From the NCBI GenBank assembly GCA_021323915.1, contig JAJPKB010000635.1, forward strand, positions 1-34,576: DNA of 34,576 nt. Direction: 5' to 3'. Under the pieces are notes generated by a model. The model was given only the letters and a program-made list of their open reading frames with translations, had not been told where the DNA came from and searched no databases. This document shows positions 10,427-18,631 of this stretch, one piece after another. A program made the translations under genes and the position numbers. Origin of the DNA: Chloroflexota bacterium. Lineage in GTDB: Bacteria > Chloroflexota > UBA6077 > FW602-bin22 > CADDYW01. Numbering within the stretch: the stretch's first letter is position 1; each line of letters opens with the position of its first letter.

Positions 10427-11380
10427 TCAGGTGATCACATTTTGCGCCAGCTCGAGAAACTCCTCCGGGCGCTCGTCGTGGGGCAGCAGGCCGCAGCGGT
10501 CGAAGACCTTCAGGCGGGTCTGGGGGCGCGCCCGGATGAACAGGTTGGCATCGCTGACCGGCGTGACCTTCGCCTCGCGGCCCCAGACGATCTGAACCGG
10601 TTGCTCGAGCGCTGGATAGGTATCGCGAACGCTCTGGTTCAGGGCGCCGGCGATGAACCGGGCCGGGGCGAAGCGCGCGCCGTCTTGGTGCGTCGTGCGG
10701 TAATAGGCGTCGAGCAGCTTGTCGGTGACCTGCGACGGATCGGCGTAGGTCCGCTCGCCGAGAAAGTAGCGCAGGCTCGGGCGCGAGACGAGCAGGTTGA
10801 ACAGCGCGCTGCCGAGGATCGGCGTGCGCAGGATCGTCCCGATCTGTTGCTGCCGGGGATCGGGCGGATCGGCCAGGCGCTCGAGGCCGGTCGGGCAGAT
10901 CAACAGGAGACTGGTTACCCGCTCGGGCGCGCGCGCCGCGACCTCGACCGCGTAGGCCGCGCTGAGCGAGGTGGCGACAATCGCCGCCGGTTGCTGAACG
11001 ACATCGCGCAGGAAGTCGTCGATCAGGTCGACGTAGTCCGCCGCGGTGTAGGCCCGGCCGGGCCGATCCGACAGGCCGAAGCCGAGCAGGTCGACGGCGT
11101 AGACCCGGTGCGACTGGCTCAGCCCGGCGAACGGCTTGCGCATCTCGAAGCTGGACGCCGCCGCGTCGATTCCGTGGACGAGGAGGACCGGCGATCCTTC
11201 ACCCGTGACTTTGTAGAAGATGTTATAAACTTCGTGGTCGCGAATCCAGTGGTAGAAACGAGCGTTGCCGGGCAGGTCGCTCTCCAGGGGCCCGACCTGC
11301 CAGCTCAGCCAGGTATTCAGCGCCCCGAGGCCGGCCACCAGGCCCCCGGCCAGCGCCAGCGCTTTCGTCAATCGTCCCAT
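10427..11380 (-). CDS. Alpha/beta fold hydrolase
   Basis: PVLLVHGIDAAASSFEMRKPFAGLSQSHRVYAVDLLGFGLSDRP. Start placed at MGRLTKAL rather than at the longer ORF start. Confidence 0.88.
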   Translation of the reverse strand: MGRLTKALALAGGLVAGLGALNTWLSWQVGPLESDLPGNARFYHWIRDHEVYNIFYKVTGEGSPVLLVHGIDAAASSFEMRKPFAGLSQSHRVYAVDLLGFGLSDRPGRAYTAADYVDLIDDFLRDVVQQPAAIVATSLSAAYAVEVAARAPERVTSLLLICPTGLERLADPPDPRQQQIGTILRTPILGSALFNLLVSRPSLRYFLGERTYADPSQVTDKLLDAYYRTTHQDGARFAPARFIAGALNQSVRDTYPALEQPVQIVWGREAKVTPVSDANLFIRARPQTRLKVFDRCGLLPHDERPEEFLELAQNVIT

Positions 11381-11396
11381 GCGTCCTTCCTGTTGA

Positions 11397-13355
11397 TTAC
11401 GGAGTGCCGACCGCCGAGGGCACGGCGATGCGCACGTACTGGCGGCGGCGGCCACGAACGACCATACCGGGCGAGACGGCGATCGTCGCCCGGGGATCGG
11501 AGACCTTCTCCCCGTCGATCGACACGCTGCCCTGTTCGACCAGTCGTCTCGCGTCGCTCTTGCTCGACGCCAGGCCCAGCGCGACCAGCAGATCGGCGAT
11601 CGACCAGTCGCCGGCTCGGGGAAGCGCGACCTCCGGAACCTCGGCGGGCACCTCGTGACGCTGAACCTCCCGGGCGAAGCGCTCCGCCGCCACGCGCGCC
11701 AGCTCGGGCGAATGGAACTGGCTGACGACGTCGAACGCCAGCCGCTTCTTCAGATCCATCGGGTTCACCGTGCCGAGGGCGATCCGCTCAACCATCACGC
11801 GAAGCTCGCTCTCCGGCACGTCGGTCAGCAGCTCGAAGTAGCGCACGATCAGATCGTCTTTGAGCGACATCACTTTGCCGTACATCTCGTACGGCGGCTC
11901 AGCGATGCCGATCACGTTGTGGTAGCTCTTGCTCATTTTACGCCCGTCGGTTCCTTCGAGCAGCGGCACGGTGATGACGAACTTTTCCCGGTTCTGCAGC
12001 ACCCGAACGAGGGTACGACCGACGAGCATGTTGAAGGTCTGATCGGTCCCGCCGATCTCGGCGTCGACCTCGAGCGCGACGCTGTCGTAGCCCTGGAGGA
12101 GCGGATACAGGAACTCGTGCAGGCCGATCGGCTTGTTCTCTTCGAGCCGACGCTGGAACATGTCGCGCTGGAGCATCTGCTGGGCGGTGAAGTTGGCGGC
12201 CAGCTCGATCATGTCGCGGGTGGTCATCTTGTCCCACCACTCGCCGTTGTAGCGGATTTCCACCGGATTTGTCGGCGACTTGACGTCGAGAATGCGCGAT
12301 GCCTGCTCGATGTAGCTAGCGGCGTTTTCGAGCACCTCGGCGTGGGTGAGCTGAACGCGCATGGCGCTCTTGTCGGTGGGGTCGCCGATGCGGCCGGTGA
12401 AGTCGCCGATCAGAAAGACAATCTTGTTTCCCAGGTCCTGGAGCTGGCGGAGCTTCCGCAGGGCGACGGCGTGGCCCAGGTGGATGACCGGGCTGGTCGG
12501 ATCGACGCCCAGGTAGATGCGGATCGGCTGGCTGGCTCGCAGGCGGCGCTCCAGCTCCTCGCGCCCGACGATCTCGACGATGCCCCGTTCGAGGACGCGC
12601 TCGACAGGATCGGGCCCGCTGCGGACCGGCACCGGCAGGTCGACGACCGGATTATTCTTATCGACGAATGCCGTCCAGACCTTCGCGCCGAGGAGGGATT
12701 CGAGCGCGCGAGAAAGCTCGGCCGCCGCCTGGCGCACCGCGTCGTCGGTGAGGCCGACGAATCCGTCGATCGGGAAAAAGACGCCGCGGCTGGCGCCAGT
12801 CACTTTACCGCGCTCGCCCAGGCGCCAGACCCAGCGCCGGGTGCGCACGGCCTGCTCGTCGGCAAAGACGATCTCACCCGGCGGCACCGGCTCGCTCTCC
12901 GACTGCCCGAGGGGCGTGAAGCGATCGCCCTCCCGACTCTCCCGCACCCAGAAATCACCGCTCAGTCGATCGAGGTCGTGAGCGCCGACCGGCACCAGGA
13001 ATCCCAGACTCGCGGCGTTGGCGAGATCGACGGCCGGATTGATCCGGGGCGCTCCTTCGCCTTCGATCGCCCGCCGGGCAAGGGCCGCGATCGAGGGAGG
13101 GAACTCGACCGGGTTGATTCCGGCCCGACGAAACGCGTCGAGCCATGCCTTGATCCGCGGATTCGCGTCGAGCGGCTGGCCGTCGACCGTCTGGCGAAGC
13201 GCGCTGGCGGCGCGAGCGAGGAGTTCCTCGGCCTCCGGCGCCGGCCCGGCGTTGTCGAGGCCGGTGGCGACGACCACGCCCACGCAGTAACTCGGGAAGG
13301 ACGCGAGCACCTCGGGCGCGATTCCAAAGCGCATTGGCCTGCTGGCATCAGCCAT
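11397..13355 (-). CDS. tyrS: B3/B4 tRNA-editing-like domain fused to tyrosyl-tRNA synthetase
   Basis: N-terminal ~240 aa resemble B3/B4 domains (FPSYCVGVVVATGLDN, INPAVDLANAASLGFLVPVGAHDLDRLSGD, GEIVFADEQAVRTRRWVWR). C-terminal TyrRS: YLGVDPTSPVIHLGHAVALRKLRQLQDLG, GTDGRKMSKSYHN, C-terminal S4 domain. Confidence 0.93.
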   Translation of the reverse strand: MADASRPMRFGIAPEVLASFPSYCVGVVVATGLDNAGPAPEAEELLARAASALRQTVDGQPLDANPRIKAWLDAFRRAGINPVEFPPSIAALARRAIEGEGAPRINPAVDLANAASLGFLVPVGAHDLDRLSGDFWVRESREGDRFTPLGQSESEPVPPGEIVFADEQAVRTRRWVWRLGERGKVTGASRGVFFPIDGFVGLTDDAVRQAAAELSRALESLLGAKVWTAFVDKNNPVVDLPVPVRSGPDPVERVLERGIVEIVGREELERRLRASQPIRIYLGVDPTSPVIHLGHAVALRKLRQLQDLGNKIVFLIGDFTGRIGDPTDKSAMRVQLTHAEVLENAASYIEQASRILDVKSPTNPVEIRYNGEWWDKMTTRDMIELAANFTAQQMLQRDMFQRRLEENKPIGLHEFLYPLLQGYDSVALEVDAEIGGTDQTFNMLVGRTLVRVLQNREKFVITVPLLEGTDGRKMSKSYHNVIGIAEPPYEMYGKVMSLKDDLIVRYFELLTDVPESELRVMVERIALGTVNPMDLKKRLAFDVVSQFHSPELARVAAERFAREVQRHEVPAEVPEVALPRAGDWSIADLLVALGLASSKSDARRLVEQGSVSIDGEKVSDPRATIAVSPGMVVRGRRRQYVRIAVPSAVGTP

Positions 13356-13388
13356 TCATGCACCTCCTGTCGGATTCCTGCGTGACAA

Positions 13389-13670
13389 CGAAAAAACCTC
13401 TCGCCCACACGGGCGAGAGGCTCGATAGCCTTCGCGGTACCACCGCGTTTTGTCGGCCACGGAACGCGGCCAACCTCGAAGCGCGGTAACGGGCGCGAAC
13501 CGGCGCACGCCTACTAGCTTGACGACCTCACCGTGGAGCGAAGTGGCACGATCGAGCGTTCGGGCGGCGACTCCGGAGGGTAATCACGACGTCGTTCACC
13601 GCGGGTCTCACACCAGCCGCCCGCTCTCTGAAGAGAACCTCGACGCCGCGCGTGTCTCCATCATCGTCTT
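13389..13670 (-). ncRNA. T-box leader upstream of tyrS (probable specifier UAC, Tyr)
   Basis: Minus strand contains GATGATGGAGACACG, AGAGAGCGGGCGGCTGGTGTGAGACCCGC (stem I features), GATTACCCTCCGGAGT (specifier region), T-box bulge CGCGGTGGTACCGCG, then terminator, then tyrS. Confidence 0.88.
13391..13420 (-). terminator. Intrinsic terminator of the tyrS T-box leader
   Basis: On minus strand: CCTCTCGCCC-GTGT-GGGCGAGAGG followed by TTTTTT; 10-bp perfect stem. Confidence 0.85.
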
Positions 13671-13833
13671 TCACGCATATTGTAGCACGCGGAGACGCGA
13701 CGACGGGAACCCGGGCAAGGCCCCGACCACGGTCAGCGCCGGGCCGAACGGAAACGGGCGACACTCCGACGAGGCACGGTCGCGGAGCGGGCTCTCGCGC
13801 GGCGTTCCCAGGCGAGCATTTATAATGGAGGAA

Positions 13834-14829
13834 ATGATTACAGCACGTTGCTTGACCCGTCGATTCCGGAACGTCGTGGCCGTCGACCGGCTTTCGCTGA
13901 GGGTGCCAGATGGCGCGATCCTGGCGCTGCTGGGGCCAAACGGCGCGGGCAAGACCACGACGGTCCGCATGCTGGCAGGCCTGCTCGCCCCGAGCGACGG
14001 CGAGGCCACCGTCGCCGGTCGCGACGTTCGGACCGACCCGGCCGGCGTTCGCGCCCGGGTTGGGCTGGTCACCGACACGCCCGGCCTGTACGAGCAGATG
14101 ACGCTACCGGCGTACCTCGACTTCTTCGGCGCCCTGTATGGAATGCCGGTTGCCGGGCGCGCTCGGCGGATCGACGAGCTGATCTCGTTCTTCGATCTGT
14201 CCGAGCACCGCTCCGAACGGATGACTGGCTTCTCCAAGGGCATGAAGCAGAAAGTGGCGCTCGCGCGTGCGCTGCTGCACGAGCCATCGGCGCTCTTCCT
14301 CGACGAGCCGACCGCCGGCCTGGATCCGCTCGGCGCGAAGGCGGTGCGCGATCTCATCGTCGGGTTGAAGCAGGCGAACCGCAGCATCATCCTCTGTACC
14401 CACGACCTGGACGAGGCCGAGCGGCTCGCCGACGAGATCGCGATCCTCCGACACGGTCGGATCGTCGCGTCCGATGCTCCGGGCGCGCTGCGAGCGCGCG
14501 CCTCCCTCGATACGGTCGTGAGTGTCGAGCTGGCCGAGCCATGTCCGAACGCGCTGGCCGCGGTGGCCGGGCTGGACGGGGTGGAAGATACGACGATGTT
14601 AGCGGACTCGCCCCTGGTAGCGGGCGGCGTCTTGAGGTATCGCACGCGCCGGACGCCCGAGGTCAACCCCGCGGTGATCGCCGCCCTGGTCGGAGCGGGA
14701 GCACGGATCGTCAACGTCGTCTCGGAGAACCGGTCGCTCGAGGACGTGTACGCGATGGCGCTGAGCGACCCGGGGACGTCCGGATCATCCCAAGATGGGG
14801 CCATTACGTCGAATGGTGAGGTCAGGTGA
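13834..14829 (+). CDS. ABC transporter ATP-binding protein
   Basis: GPNGAGKTTTVRMLAGLL Walker A, GFSKGMKQKVALARALLHEPSALFLDEPTAGLDP. Start chosen at ATG after GGAGG. Confidence 0.94.
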   Translation: MITARCLTRRFRNVVAVDRLSLRVPDGAILALLGPNGAGKTTTVRMLAGLLAPSDGEATVAGRDVRTDPAGVRARVGLVTDTPGLYEQMTLPAYLDFFGALYGMPVAGRARRIDELISFFDLSEHRSERMTGFSKGMKQKVALARALLHEPSALFLDEPTAGLDPLGAKAVRDLIVGLKQANRSIILCTHDLDEAERLADEIAILRHGRIVASDAPGALRARASLDTVVSVELAEPCPNALAAVAGLDGVEDTTMLADSPLVAGGVLRYRTRRTPEVNPAVIAALVGAGARIVNVVSENRSLEDVYAMALSDPGTSGSSQDGAITSNGEVR

Positions 14830-15635
14830 GGATCAACGCCAGTGCGCCGTTCGGATCGACGGACCGAGCGTCGGCGCGGCCGACGTCCCTCCAGCCGCCG
14901 GGCGAGCTCAGGTCGACGCTTTTGATCGCGCGGCGAGGAGCGATGGAAGCCTTGCGCGACCGAATGACGGTGCTTATGAGCATCCTGTTCAGCGTGATAA
15001 TTCCGCTCTTCATGGCGCTGGCGATGACTCCGGCGACCTTCAGCCTGGTCAGGGGGCCCTTCGCCAGTGACGGTCGAGTCTCGACGCTGGCGATCTATCT
15101 CCTGATCGTCGGGTTGTTGCCGTCGGCCTCGGCGGTTGGCATCGCGTCCGGCCAGTTCGCGGGCGAGCGGGAGCAGGGAAATCTCCAGCCCTTACTCGTC
15201 TCACCCGCGTCGAACGCGGCGATTTTCGGCGGCAAAGTCCTCGGCGCGATGATACCGGCGATGCTATTCGCGGCGATCGCCGAGGTGGCCTACCTGGGCG
15301 GGGTGGTGTTGGCGTTCGGGTTCGGTACCCTTCACCAGGTGCCGGCCGCCATGGCGCTGGCAATGGTGGGACTCGTACCGGGGGTAACGCTGTTCGCGGC
15401 GACGGTAGCCAGCCTGATCTCCTCGCGGGTACGCACCTACAACGCCGCCCAGCAGATCGGCAGCTTCGTGCTGCTGCCGCTGTGGGGAGGACTGTTCTTC
15501 GTCGTCAACCGGCTGATGGCTCGGGGAGTCTGGGTGCTCCTGGCGGCAGTGGTCGCTCTGCTTCTGGTCGACCTGATTCTGGCTCGGTTTGCCGCCCTGA
15601 CCTGGCGGCGAGAGGAGGTCCTCGCGCAGCGGTAG
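14826..15635 (+). CDS. ABC-2 type transporter permease
   Basis: Overlaps the ATPase stop (GTGA); multiple TM segments, GEREQGNLQPLLVSPASNAAIFGGKVLG. Confidence 0.88.
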   Translation: MRINASAPFGSTDRASARPTSLQPPGELRSTLLIARRGAMEALRDRMTVLMSILFSVIIPLFMALAMTPATFSLVRGPFASDGRVSTLAIYLLIVGLLPSASAVGIASGQFAGEREQGNLQPLLVSPASNAAIFGGKVLGAMIPAMLFAAIAEVAYLGGVVLAFGFGTLHQVPAAMALAMVGLVPGVTLFAATVASLISSRVRTYNAAQQIGSFVLLPLWGGLFFVVNRLMARGVWVLLAAVVALLLVDLILARFAALTWRREEVLAQR

Positions 15636-15764
15636 CCGTCGCGTATTGAATGGTGCGCGGGACGATCATCGCGAAGGCGTGAAGGCGGCGAGGCGAGAAT
15701 CGAGAATGCAGAATCTAGAATTGAGAAGGTCTACGACGACGGGCCGTTTACCATTTCTATTTTC

Positions 15765-15787
15765 GCTCCCAGATTCGATATGGGAGC
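15765..15787. terminator. Possible bidirectional terminator hairpin between convergent ABC permease and Ldh genes
   Basis: GCTCCCA-9nt-TGGGAGC inverted repeat in a convergent intergenic region. Confidence 0.4.
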
Positions 15788-15875
15788 TTCTCTGATCCAT
15801 CGTTCACTTCGCGTCCTTGGCGCCTTCGCGGTGTCGGTCGTCCGTTACTGATCGGTCAGGATGTCCGTCGATTTC

Positions 15876-16901
15876 TTATTCGACGGTCACCCCGAGGCTC
15901 TTGCCGGTCTCGACGATGGCGTTCCAGGTGGCCTCGGCGACCGGGATTCCGTCGCGCAGACGGTCCTCTTTGCTGCGACGCTCTGGCTCGCCGGGGAGCA
16001 TGACTGCCGAGAAGCCCGGCGCCGGGGGGATTTCCTTGATCCGGCCCAGGTGGTAGTCGGCAGACTTCCTGTAGTCGGCGAGGGGATGGAAAGTAGACGC
16101 GTCGACCGCGATGATGACCGCGCCACCGCGGCGCCCCGCGCCGTTGAACTTTTCGCCGGGCGCCAGCGCGCCGCCGAGCAGCTCCACCACCATCGCCAGG
16201 CCGTAGCCCTTGTGGCCGCCGAAGGGCAGGAGCATGCCGCCGGCGTAGAGATCCTCCGGATTGGTGCTCGGATTGCCGTTCTTATCGAGGATGCAGCCCG
16301 GTGGCAACTGCGCGCCCTTCGCGCGCGCGGCCTGGACCTTCCCCTCCGCGATCATCGTCGTCGCGAAGTCGACGAGCATATCGGGCAGCTCGCCGCCGGG
16401 GATACCGATGCTGATCGGGTTGGTGCTGAGGGCTCGCGCCGCGCCGCCGAACGGCGCGGCGATTCCGGGGCCGCCGCTGCCGCCGACGCAGACGAACGCG
16501 ACGACGTCCTTCGCTGCCGCGCGGCTCGCCCATTCTCCCAGCCGACCGATGTGATTGCAGCGGACGATCGAGACGACCACGGCCTTGGATTCCTTCGCCT
16601 TGCGCACCGCGACCTCGGTGGCGAACGCCGCGGCGATGTGTCCGAACGCGTACTTGCCGTCGACCAGAGCGCTGCCGGCGGTCTCCTCGACAACCTCCGG
16701 ACGGGCGTCAGGCACGATTCCGCCCCGACGGATCGATTCGACGTACGCGGGAATTCGGAGAACGCCGTGGGAGTCGTGGCCGACGAGGTTGCTCTCGACC
16801 AGGACGTCGGCCATCTGCCCGGCAAGGTCGGGAGGGGTTCCGGCCGCGACGAAGATCCGTTTGGTCGCGTCGTGAAGGCGCTTGGCGGTGAGCGTTAACA
16901 T
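15876..16901 (-). CDS. Ldh family oxidoreductase (malate/L-lactate dehydrogenase type)
   Basis: VLVESNLVGHDSHGVLRIPAYVES, GPGIAAPFGGAARALSTNPISIGIP, GGHKGYGLAMVVELLGGALA. Confidence 0.92.
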   Translation of the reverse strand: MLTLTAKRLHDATKRIFVAAGTPPDLAGQMADVLVESNLVGHDSHGVLRIPAYVESIRRGGIVPDARPEVVEETAGSALVDGKYAFGHIAAAFATEVAVRKAKESKAVVVSIVRCNHIGRLGEWASRAAAKDVVAFVCVGGSGGPGIAAPFGGAARALSTNPISIGIPGGELPDMLVDFATTMIAEGKVQAARAKGAQLPPGCILDKNGNPSTNPEDLYAGGMLLPFGGHKGYGLAMVVELLGGALAPGEKFNGAGRRGGAVIIAVDASTFHPLADYRKSADYHLGRIKEIPPAPGFSAVMLPGEPERRSKEDRLRDGIPVAEATWNAIVETGKSLGVTVE

Positions 16902-16915
16902 CGGCTTGTCCTCTC

Positions 16916-17647
16916 CTAAAATGGGTTCTGCTTGCGGTATTCTTCGTATTCTCGTAGGACCTCTTCGCTGGGCGGGTAGCACTCGTCGATGGTTCTGAAG
17001 CCCTTCTGGAGGGTCGCGCGAAGGAAGTTCTCCTTGTGCTCGGTGGCGTAGGCGCGATCGGCGACCTCACGGGCAATGGCCCGGGGAATCACCAGCACTC
17101 CCTGGGCATCGCCGAGCAACAGATCCCCGGGCACCACCGCGACGCCGCCGCAGCGAACGATCTCGTTTAACCCGACCCCGATGATCCGTCGCCCGCTTCC
17201 GGCCGCGTGGGCTCCTCGAATGTAGATGGGCAGGTCGACGGTGCGGAGGTAGTGCAGATCGCGAATCGCGCCGTCGACGACCATGCCTGCCCCGCCGCGG
17301 ACGATAAAGCGGGTCGCGATCACGTCGCCGATGAAGCCGGCTCCGGTCTCGCCACCGGAGTCGACCACGAGCACGTCGCCCGGACCGCTGAGCTCGACGG
17401 CCCGTTTGTTGATCGCGCTGCCCAGGGCGGTTTGCTGGTCGCGTACGTCGGGTCGGATCGGGACGTAGCGCAGGGTGATCGCGCGCCCGACCATCTTTCG
17501 GTCGGGTCGGACCGCGGTCAGTCCCTCGATGAAGCTATTGGGGTAGCCGAGACTCGAGCACACCGCCCAGGCCGAATCAGTCGACACCGTGAGTAATCGC
17601 TCGAAGATCTCGCGCTCTTCCGGGTCTTGGGCGCCGTTTGGTGGCAT
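16916..17647 (-). CDS. RraA-like family protein (HMG/CHA aldolase-like)
   Basis: GDVLVVDSGGETGAGFIGDVIATRFIVRGGAGMVVDGAIRDLHYLRTVDLPIYIRG and GDLLLGDAQGVLVIPRAIAREV. Confidence 0.9.
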   Translation of the reverse strand: MPPNGAQDPEEREIFERLLTVSTDSAWAVCSSLGYPNSFIEGLTAVRPDRKMVGRAITLRYVPIRPDVRDQQTALGSAINKRAVELSGPGDVLVVDSGGETGAGFIGDVIATRFIVRGGAGMVVDGAIRDLHYLRTVDLPIYIRGAHAAGSGRRIIGVGLNEIVRCGGVAVVPGDLLLGDAQGVLVIPRAIAREVADRAYATEHKENFLRATLQKGFRTIDECYPPSEEVLREYEEYRKQNPF

Positions 17648-17763
17648 GGTCGTTCCTCCCGCTCAACTGTCACTCGGTCTGGCTGCCGCCGAGGGCGATT
17701 CTATCAGATTTGATCCTGAGGAAAGACAAACCGGGGAGAGATGGGGGAGCAGTCGGTCAGGGC

Positions 17764-17779
17764 CGTTTCACGTGAAACA
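17764..17779. promoter_or_regulatory. parS: parS-like centromere site CGTTTCACGTGAAACA
   Basis: 15/16 match to the bacterial parS consensus TGTTNCACGTGAAACA; intergenic, about 4 kb from parB. Confidence 0.85.
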
Positions 17780-17794
17780 ATCGAGGCAGGTCGT

Positions 17795-18484
17795 CTACCG
17801 ACGGAATATGTCGAGGAAGCGATCTTCGTACTCGTCGAAAAGGCCCCAGCGGTCGAGCTCGGTCTTCAGTTGGACCGGCTCCACTTCGCCCGCGGCGACG
17901 CCGGCGAACATCTCGTCGATTCGGGCCCGGGCGGCGCGCGGCACGCCGCGATCGGTCCCGAGCAAGCCACGTCGTCCGAGATCACCGAGCGTCTGGCCGA
18001 GCGAGCCGATCGTCAGATCGTGGATGAACTTCATCAGCGACACGTCCCAGTAGTGGTCGACGCCACGGATCACCGCGGCGTGAACCTGGTTTTCGCGATC
18101 GAGCTGATCGGCGAGCCGCTGGGCCACAACGTCCGGGGGATCCGAGAGGATCGTCGTCTCCTTCAGCTCGTTGCGGTAGGTATAGAGCAGGCCGGGCGCG
18201 TTGGGCCCGTACGACGTGAGCAGGTAGCGAGCGAACTCGACCCCGTGCTCGAAGCCATCGAACAAGTTCAGCAAGTACGACGGCGTGACAAGCTGCGGTC
18301 GGTTCGCGGTCACCGCGCCGGTGCGAATCACCGCCTCTTCCGACGGACGATCGGCATCGGCCAGGACCGGCGCGGTGACCAGGTGATAGGTCACCGTCGT
18401 GATGCCAAAGGTGGCCAGAGGTTGGCCCGGCGCCCGCACGACCGTCGTCTGTTCGGCGATAGCCTGGATGTCGCTCGGATCCAT
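17795..18484 (-). CDS. Conserved-looking protein of unknown function
   Basis: About 229 aa from MDPSDIQAIAEQ. Plausible promoter upstream on the minus strand (TTGGCG-N18-TATACT). Confidence 0.65.
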   Translation of the reverse strand: MDPSDIQAIAEQTTVVRAPGQPLATFGITTVTYHLVTAPVLADADRPSEEAVIRTGAVTANRPQLVTPSYLLNLFDGFEHGVEFARYLLTSYGPNAPGLLYTYRNELKETTILSDPPDVVAQRLADQLDRENQVHAAVIRGVDHYWDVSLMKFIHDLTIGSLGQTLGDLGRRGLLGTDRGVPRAARARIDEMFAGVAAGEVEPVQLKTELDRWGLFDEYEDRFLDIFRR

Positions 18485-18631
18485 CGGCTGCTTCCTTCGT
18501 TGAGTCGTTTGATGAGGAAGTATACGGTACGCGGGAGATTGACGCCAACCCGATCGACGTTTATGATGGTCACACAAACGTATATATGTACGTCAATCCA
18601 TTCCGTTGGCACCCTTCCTCGGCGACGGCGA

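Noticed and set aside
11655-13385. 576-aa plus-strand ORF antisense to tyrS
   Set aside because: Antisense shadow of a recognisable TyrRS gene; no recognisable motifs.
13450-13833. N-terminal extension of the ABC ATPase ORF
   Set aside because: Overlaps the divergent tyrS T-box; the conserved ATPase sequence starts at MITARCLTRRF.
18537-18598. GATTGACG...CGTCAATC inverted repeat and AT-rich near-palindrome
   Set aside because: Short arms with 46-bp separation; no supporting context beyond an ordinary promoter region.
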